Shown here in pieces: positions 57,085-64,000 of a stretch of DNA of 64,000 bases. The stretch covers positions 38,405-102,404 of the forward strand of contig NW_025892837.1 in NCBI RefSeq assembly GCF_002878395.1. The letters run 5' to 3'. Each line of letters starts with the position of its first letter. Position 1 is the first letter of the stretch. Below the pieces are notes generated by a model, which saw only the letters and a program-made list of their open reading frames with translations, made no database searches and was not told the DNA's origin. The position numbers and the translations under genes were made by a program. The DNA comes from Capsicum annuum. Its lineage: Eukaryota > Streptophyta > Magnoliopsida > Solanales > Solanaceae.

Positions 57085-59614
57085 TGTAATACCCCGCATG
57101 TTTCTAAGCTAGGAAGTGAATAATTATTCCTATATATGAAATCTCCTATCCTGGGATTCATACTTGAGTACGTGACTTACAATAAATATCCTAGTGATAG
57201 GATAGCTTATGATACATTAAGCATGTTCATAAGAGTCACTTAAGGTAATACAAGCTAAGAGTTTTTGAATCCATCAAGTTTTAGTGTTTGATTTTTCAAG
57301 AATCATCTTTCAACGAGTATAACTCGATGTTAATGTGGTATTTTAGCTGATTTAGACCCACCAAATTGTAGAGAATTGAATTAGCTTTCCAACGATACCA
57401 ATTTTGCCTTAATCCAATACCCGAGCAAAATGTAATGCCCATTTTTGTTAGCGACAGTAAGGATAAGAGATTGGTTAGGTACCCCCCAACCAAACATAGG
57501 TTATTGGTTAGCGCCGCCCAACCTAGCTTGGTCAATTACTTGGGCGCCACCTAAGTCAGTTCCAGGTGCCAAAAACACTGTTTTGAGTTATTTTAAGGGT
57601 AATTAAGTCTTTTAACACTCCTTACACATCCCTAAACTTAACCCTATGAAATATATAGCTTCTAAACATATTACAACCCTATTATCATCTCAAAGCTCAT
57701 CATCCAAGAGCACTAAAAGAGAAAAAAAACTAAGGTTGCTTAACTAAGCATGAAGATCCGATTTCAAGGAAATTCCTCCATCAATAATCAAAAATCTTCC
57801 TTCTAAGGTATGCGTGAGTTGATTCATGGACTTCTTTCATCTATGAAGCTCAAGAACCATCTTCAAAATTTTGTATTATGATGTTTATGTTGTTGGTGGT
57901 TGATGTTCATGTGGTTGGAGTTTGATGATGCCTAAGATGGGATCTTTATATGTTTATTGTGAGGATATGGTGGTATTTAATGTATAAATATGTGAAATTG
58001 GTGGTTGAATATTTGTAATCTTGATGAATCCACCTATGCGTAAGATGTGCATGTAAGGTTTTTGTGAAAATACCTAAGGGAATAGAAATCATGCTTTTAT
58101 CACATAATAAGTCCTAAATGACTATTCCATGTTCTAAGTTTATGTTCAACATGATCCCCATGCTATTGTCTTGAATTGAAGAAGTTGTACGAGATATTCA
58201 TGATATAGTTGCGATATGGAATGACCATGTTATTGAAGTCATGCAAGCATATACATGTTGTGTGCATTCCCAATCATGTGATAGTTTGTTGAGAATCATT
58301 CTTATTATGAAAACCTTACTTATGATATTGTGAATTGTGGACTCAAATCTTATGATCAAGTCATGTTATGTATGTCAGTTTCCTCCTATCAAGTCCTAGG
58401 GGTACTTGTACCCAAAAACTATAGTTGTGTGCCTAGAGCCATGTCATGTTTCACGATATCCGAACTCAAGCTTTGATTCCATGGACATCAGTCAGTCATG
58501 TGACTCAGGAAAAACTCATGATCTTAGTCAGTTGTCAGATATCAGTAACATTCTGCCAGTCAACGAAATTCAGTTAGATTAAGTCATGCACAGTCAGTTA
58601 TTCATGTCCAGTCCTTCCAGATAGGAGTAAAGGTTAGCACCGAGTGAACCCAAGGATGGGAACTCACCTGCCAGTTCAGGGTATGATTCTTAGTAGTCAT
58701 CCTTGTGTTCCAGAACTACGTAGCCAGCGTAGGTTGAGACATCTTAACCTGTTAGATTAGGGTTGATGAGGTGGCTTAAATCATCAATTTAGGGTTTCCA
58801 CTGTTCTCATTGAGTACCCGCCAGATAAGGGTCACTCACAGGATGTCCTTACCCGTGGCACGGTATTGACACCCCTCTAGTCGGGGCAGAGATTGGACCC
58901 CAGCTTAGCCATAACGGCATACATGGGGCATGTTGGCTAAACACTACTTCCCACAGTTTCAGTATCAGTCATGACAGTTATCAGTAAACCATGTATTAGC
59001 TTACAAGTTATGCTATCACGTATTCATGGTCCCAGTTTCTATATATGTGTGTTTGCACTCACACGTTCATATTAGTCAGTCAGTGTTGTTCATGCATGAA
59101 ACCCTTTATGTTCAGCCTACCTTCCTCGTATACTTAGTACTCCAATTATACTGACGCATTTGCGCTATGGTGCTTTCTTTTCATTTTACAGCATAGGTTC
59201 CGAGACACGAGCTCCAGCCCAGCAGTAGCAGTAGCATTCCAATCGCAGAGACACAGTAGTCCTCATTGATTTGAGGATAATATGATTTGATACTTTTATT
59301 TATTTCTTTATTTGATTTTTACGGAGTTAGTTGGAGACATGTTCCTTCAACTCCTTATTCAGATAGTTTAGAGGCTTTCATATTTACGTTCAAATTTATG
59401 TTCAGACTTAGCTTTCAGAATGAGTTGGTTTGGGTATTTTCACCCATATGATTTTATTCAGTTGAACCTTATGGACTTATAGTTCTATGTATTCCACATT
59501 ATTATATCATGATTTGTAGTATACAGGTACAGATATCAGTCATGGGTTAGCTTATGGTCCCTCGGGGACATGAGCACTGTGTAGCATTCCAGTACAGCAA
59601 ATCGGGGTGTTACA
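57085..59614 (+). repeat. 5' LTR, 2530 bp
   Basis: TGTAATACCCCGC...CGGGGTGTTACA. Landmarks: conserved block (TTTCCAACGATACCAATTTT, 57385-57404), inverted GGTTGG/CCAACC motifs with GCGCC centres (57455-57555), donor-like AAG|GTATGCGTG at 57805-57816, acceptor-like TTTTCATTTTACAG ending at 59191 (or CATAG ending at 59196), and a few copies of the GTCACTCAC/CCGCCAGATAAGG motif that is strongly reiterated in the array LTRs. Confidence 0.9.
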
Positions 59615-59833
59615 AACTTGGTATCAGAGCCTAAGGTTCAATAGAGTCCTAGGAAGTCTCAAAGCCGCATCTAGTAGAGTCTTGTACATGGGTGTGTTGC
59701 GCGCCACATTTATGTGCGGAAGGCTATAAGATGTTTTAGGAACAGTCCCCTTTCTTCATTATTCATGTCATGCTAGTGAGCATAATCACAAGTTAAACTC
59801 TCAGTCTAATCCATTCTTCTCTTATTCCAGACC
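59615..59833 (+). other. Primer binding site and leader
   Basis: AACTTGGTATCAGAGCC (59615-59631) is an intact initiator tRNA-Met-type PBS. The leader contains CATCTAGTAGAGTCTTGTAC (59669-59688) and GGGTGTGTTGCGCGCCACAT (59691-59710), both conserved in the array interiors. Confidence 0.92.
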
Positions 59834-60990
59834 ATGGCCCCAAAGAGAAGAAACCACCCAGCTCCTCATCCTGAAGATCCTTTGGGCGAACATATTTCCA
59901 ATGCGGAGTTTAGAGCCACATTTACCATACTTGCTCAATCCATGGCTATGCAAAATGAATGGCCACCAATCATTTCGGCCAATCCCAAAGAAGCTAGGGT
60001 TCGGGACTTCACCCGGATAAACCCTCCATCTTTCCATAGGTGTAAGTCTAATGAGGACCCTCAGGAGTTTATTGACCAAGTCCAGAAGGTCATTGACATC
60101 ATTGGTGTTACTTCTATTGAGTGTACTAAGTTAGCCGACTACCAGTTACAGGATGTTGCTCATGATTGGTACAAACAGTAGAAGTCTGGAGGTTAGATAA
60201 TACAGGTCCTATCGAGTGGGAGGAATTTGTCATGGCCTTCTTAGACAGATTCTTTCCCCAAGAACTGAAGGAAGCCAAAGTTCTTGAGTTCATCAACCTC
60301 AGGCAGGGGAATATGACAGTTAGGGAGTATTCTCTCGAATTTACTCAGCTTGCAAGGTATGCTCCTCATGTGGTTGGAGACAATAGAGCTAAGATGAGCA
60401 AGTTCGTGTCAGGGGTCAACGATAGCTTGGTAAACGAGTGTAGGACTGTGATGCTGATCGGTGATATGACCTTAGCCAGACTTATGACCCATGCCCAGTA
60501 AGTAGATGAGCAAAAATTTAAGACAAGGAAGAGGCAAAACAAGAGAGCAAGGTCAGGTAACTTCAACTTTGCTCACCCTAAGTCAGATGGAGGAAACCGT
60601 TCACAGTTTTGCTCCAAGTCAATCATTCTAGCTCCTTCCTCCGCCAGTGCTCCAGTGCCGAAGTTCAGAGACGGAAATAGAGACAAAGTGTCAGGTTCTA
60701 AATCTTAAGGCAGTGTTAGCAGTGCCCGAACGAATCCCCTTTGTGAGACTTATGGTAAGAACCACAAGGGAATTTGCAGAGCCGGTAGAGATGTCTGTTT
60801 TGGTGGTGGCAAGCCAAGCCACAGAATTAGGGAGTGTCTGTAGTCAAGTCTTCAGGGTCAGCAAAATCATTCTACAGCTCAGTCCAGTCACCCGAACTAG
60901 CCGGGTGCCATTTCCAGTGCTACTAGTGGGCAACGCCCAAATAGAATCTATGTTCTTCAGTCCCGATAGGATCAGGAAAATTCTCCTGAT
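59834..60990 (+). pseudogene. gag: gag relic
   Basis: Starts MAPKRRNHPAPHPEDPLGEH at 59834. Capsid hallmarks are INPPSFHRCKSNEDPQEFID, LQDVAHDWYKQ (then TAG at 60179), FVMAFLDRFFPQELKEAK and REYSLEFTQLARYAPHVVGD (60328-60387). A frame change near 60180-60200 and a TAA at 60499 break it. The nucleocapsid near 60735-60840 shows a CETYGKNHKGIC and a CFGGGKPSHRIREC knuckle, each missing one Cys of the family's CxxC. Early frame lengths are close to those of a normal chromovirus Gag. Confidence 0.9.
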
Positions 60991-60999
60991 GTTGTTACT

Positions 61000-61406
61000 G
61001 GTATGTTATAGATTTTCCATGTTTATTTTTATACTTTGCTAGACCCAGGTGCATATTTGTCTTTTGTTACTCCATACATAGCAGGCGATTTCAGAATCAA
61101 TCCCGAAGTCCTAGCAGAGCCCTTCTTAGTCTCTACCCCAGTGGATAAAACCATCATAGCCCGATGGGTATACAGGAACTGCCCGGTTATGATATCTCAG
61201 AAATCCACATCAGCAGATTTAGTGGAGTTAGAGATAACTAATTTTGATGTCATTCTTGGCATGGATTGGCTTCATTCCTGCAATGCTACAGTCGACTGCA
61301 GAAATAGGATAGTTCAGTTTTAGTTCCCGAATAAGCCCATCCTAGAGGGAAGGGTAGCATTTCACCGTTCAGGGGTCAACTTGTTTCCTACCTTCGGGCA
61401 ATAAAA
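61000..61406 (+). pseudogene. pol: pol fragment: protease
   Basis: LDPGAYLSFVTPYIAGDFRI at 61039-61098 has the D-P-G-A active site; DVILGMDWLHSCNATVDCRN follows at 61249-61308. Open from 61036 to a TAG at 61321 where Gln is expected. About the normal length for the domain. Confidence 0.9.
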
Positions 61407-62390
61407 ATGATTTCTAAGGGGTGTGTGTATCATCTCGTGCATGTTAAAGATTTCAGTTCTGAATCTCCCAGCCTCGAAACAGTCCCTGTTGTTAATGAAT
61501 ACTCAGATGTCTTTCCCAAAGATCTTCCAGGCATTCCTCCCGAAAGGGAAATAGACTTCGACATAGACCTTCTTCCGGATACTCAACCTATTTCTATTTT
61601 ACCATACAGAATGGCACCAACAGAACTTAAGGAACTGAAAGATCAGTTGAAGGATCTCTTAGATAAGGGATTCATCAGACCCAGTATTTCCTCATGGGGT
61701 GCGCCAGTATTATTCGTGCACAAGAAAGATGGTTCTCTTAGGATGTGTATTGATTACCGTCAACTCAACAAGGTCACGGTCAAGAATAGATATCCTCTTC
61801 CCAGGATTAATGATCTATTCAACCAACTTCAGGGTGCCAGTTACTTCTCCAAGATAGACCTCTGATTAGGCTATCATAAGCTCAAAGTTAGAGAATGTGA
61901 CATTCCAAAGATAGCTTTTCGTACTTGGTATGGTCACTTCAAATTATTAGTCATGTCATTTTGTCATACCAATGCCCCTAAAGCTTTTATGGACTTGATG
62001 AACCGTGTGTTCAAGCAGTACTTAGACATGTTTGTCATAGTCTTTATAGATAATATTCTGGTCTATTCTCGACAGAGTGTGATCATGCAGACCATCTCAA
62101 GATTGTTCTTCAGACTCTTAGGGATCACAAGTTATTCGCTAAGTTCAGCAAGTGCAAATTTTGGCTAAGATCAGTAGCATTCCTTGGCCATATTTTTTCT
62201 GGTAATGGCATTAGAGTAGATCCTTAGAAAACCAAGGTAGTAAGAAACTGGCCCAGACCTATATCTCCATCAGATATTAGGAGTTTCTTGGGTTTGGCTG
62301 GATATTACAGACGGTTTGTTGAGGGATTTTCTTCTATTGCATCTCCCATGTCCAGATTGACTCAGAGAAAGATTAAGTTTCAGTGATCAA
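61407..62390 (+). pseudogene. pol: pol fragment: reverse transcriptase
   Basis: Open 61407-61865 with [40 protein letters not shown] and [20 protein letters not shown], ending at a TGA inside 'KIDLRxGYH'. The palm continues [24 protein letters not shown], and the active-site box reads FIDNILVYS: the second catalytic Asp is Asn (AAT at 62052-62054), so the enzyme would be dead even if repaired elsewhere. A frame change follows at about 62075. The connection GLAGYYRRFVEGFSS is at 62294-62335. Confidence 0.92.
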
Positions 62391-62990
62391 ATTCATGCGA
62401 GAAGAGCTTTCAAGAATTGAAGACTCAACTCACCTCAGCTCTAGTTCTAGCTATTCCAGATGGTTCGAACGGTTTTATAGTCTATTGTGATGCATCCAGA
62501 GTGGATTTAGGTTGTGTCCTCATGTAGCACGATAAGGTCATAGCCTGCGACTCCAGATAGTTAAAGCCACATGAGAAGAATTATCCTACTCATGATCTTG
62601 AGTTAGTAGCGGTAGTTTTTTCCTTGAAGATTTGGAGGCATTATCTCTATGGAGTTTATGTAGATGTCTTCACAGACCATAAAAGCCTCCATTATGTCTT
62701 TTCCCAGAAAGATCTCAATCTTCTCCAGAGAAGGTGGCTAGAGCTCTTGATGGATTATCACATGAGTATTCTTTATCTTTCGAGATAGGCCAATGTTGTG
62801 GCCGACTCTCTCAGTCGACTCTCCATGGGTAGTATTTCTCACATTGAGGATAGTAGGAAAAAGATGGCTCAGGAGTTCCACCAGCTTTCCAGACTAGGCT
62901 TTCGCTTAGTTGATTCTTCAGAGGGTGGTGTATGTGTTCATAGTAGTTCAGAGTCATCTCTAGTTTCCAAGGTAAAAGAGAAATAAGAAA
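62391..62990 (+). pseudogene. pol: pol fragment: RNase H
   Basis: YCDASRVDLGCVLM (62483-62524, then TAG for Gln), [20 protein letters not shown] (62584-62643), [12 protein letters not shown] and [20 protein letters not shown] (62791-62850). All four acidic residues of RNase H are present. Stops at 62526, 62559 and 62787 are all TAG at expected Gln. Confidence 0.9.
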
Positions 62991-64000
62991 GGGATCCTAT
63001 CCTTTTCAAGCTCAAAGAGTCAGTTCAGAATCAGAAAGTCAAGGTTTTCTCCCAAGGGGGAGATGGTGTTCTTCGTTATCAGGGTCGTCTATGTGTTCCA
63101 GGTGTAGATGAATTGAGGCAGCGAATTCTTGTAGAATCACATGGTACGCGATACTCTATTCATCCAGGGACCACTAAGATGTACCTCGACATGCGGGAGA
63201 TCTATTGGTAGAGTGGGATAAAGAGAGATGCTGCAGAGTTTGTGGCTAAGTGCTCTATATTCTAGCAGGTTAAGATAGAGCATCAGAAACCTAATGGTTC
63301 CATGCAAGAGTTCACCATTCCTACTTGGAAGTTGGAAGAATTTAACATGGACTTTGTGACGGGTTTGCGTAGAACTCGTCATTAGCATGATTCAGTCTGC
63401 ATCAATATAGATAGAATGACCAAGTCAGCTCATTTCCTTCCTGTTCATACTTTTTATTCTGCCGAGGATTATTCCAAACTCTATATCAGGGAGTTATTCA
63501 GGTTACACGGTATTCCAATACCTATCATCTTAGACAGAGGTACCCAGTTCACTTCACACTTTAGGAAAGTATTCCAAAAAGGTCTCGGTACCCAAGTCCA
63601 TCTCAGCACAGCATTTTATCCTCAGACAGATGGTCAAGCAGAGAGGACTATTCAGACTCTTGAAGATATTCTAAGGGCATGTGCAATTGACTTCAAGGGA
63701 AGTTGGGACGACCACTTGCATTTGATTGAGTTTGCATACAACAATAGCTATCATTCTAGTACTCAGATGGCTCCATTTCAAGCTCTATATGGTAGGAGAT
63801 GTAGATCTCCAATTGGTTGGTTCGAAGTTAGTGAGGCCTCAATTATAGGTCCTAACTTAGTATTCGATGCCTTAGAGAAAGTTCAATTGATCAGAGAGAG
63901 ACTCCGGGCTGCTTAGAGCCGACAGAAGTCCTACGCAGATATTCATAGAAAGAATCTCAAGTTTGAGGTCAATGACTATGTCTATCTTAAGATCTCTCCT
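62991..64000 (+). pseudogene. pol: pol fragment: integrase, cut by window end
   Basis: The zinc-binding region is at about 63130-63270 (ESHGTRYSIHPGTTKMYLDM). The core has MDFVTG (about 63348), then from 63416 a 166-codon open stretch with ILDRGTQFTSHF and DGQAERTIQTLED; D, D and E are all present. EFAYNNSYHSS and ALYGRRCRSPIGWFE follow. TAG stops at 63265, 63383 and 63914 replace Gln. The C-terminal module begins at the window edge. Confidence 0.92.

Larger units (their letters stand above)
57085..64000 (+). mobile_element. Chromovirus related to the array family, 3' end outside window
   Basis: 5' LTR (57085-59614), PBS, leader, gag, protease, RT, RNase H and integrase in order; the window ends inside the integrase C-terminal region. 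Its leader (59632-59720) matches the leaders of the array interiors, and its LTR end (TTAGCTTATGGTCCCTCGGG, 59547-59566) matches the array LTR ends. It inserted into array LTR 5 after GGATT (57080-57084); the second target copy lies beyond the window. Confidence 0.9.

Noticed and set aside
60647..61042. 131-codon plus-strand frame, Val/Leu/Arg-rich
   Set aside because: Off-frame reading over the gag nucleocapsid and the gag-protease junction; the zinc-knuckle frame is the real one.

Overview
The window looks like plant nuclear repeat DNA, most probably pericentromeric or similar heterochromatin of a Solanaceae-type dicot. The organism is inferred from the style of the Ty3/gypsy proteins, the 2-3 kb LTRs and the AT-rich LTR sequences; no species marker was seen. 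I found no host gene, tRNA, rRNA, CRISPR array or bacterial feature. Almost every base belongs to LTR retrotransposons, all of whose coding regions are broken.

Layout, left to right: (1) 1-5409, plus strand: the 3' part of a Ty3/gypsy chromovirus (end of RT, RNase H, integrase, chromodomain, 3' LTR). (2) 5410-12097, minus strand: a gypsy element cut inside its integrase, with pol, protease, gag, PBS and most of its 5' LTR, which holds a 39-bp minisatellite. (3) 12098-15805, plus strand: a complete 2.39 kb LTR, a PBS relic and about 1.3 kb of non-coding interior, probably non-autonomous. (4) 15806-57084, minus strand: the main structure, a head-to-tail array of a non-autonomous LTR retrotransposon. 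It has five LTRs of about 3.1 kb (the last one cut) alternating with four non-coding interiors of about 1.65 kb, a period of about 4.75-4.82 kb. (5) Inside the fourth interior lies an Athila-like element (33421-52694, minus, TSD ATATG), and inside that a Tekay/Del-like chromovirus (36181-45392, plus, TSD ATTTT). (6) 57085 to the window end, plus strand: a second chromovirus, cutting into the fifth array LTR and related in leader and LTR end to the array family.

How the parts relate: the array family lacks gag and pol but keeps the PBS, leader and polypurine tract of the 57085 family, so it is plausibly a parasite of that family. The regular LTR-interior-LTR alternation suggests that it later spread by recombination and became satellite-like. 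The Athila-like element has gag, protease and an extra 3' ORF but no RT, RNase H or integrase, so it too depended on a helper. Nesting gives relative ages: array first, then the Athila-like element, then the Tekay-like element.

Patterns shared across LTR families are the most interesting part. Each LTR has (a) a conserved block reading roughly 'CCAACGATACCAATTTTGC ... AAGTTATGGCC', (b) just after it, a family-specific set of imperfect inverted repeats, (c) a conserved AG|GTAYGT donor-like site and a downstream acceptor-like site enclosing 0.9-2.1 kb, and (d) in several families, short tandem repeats inside that putative intron. All alignments were made by eye; coordinates of LTR ends are exact only where a TG/CA end or a TSD is quoted.
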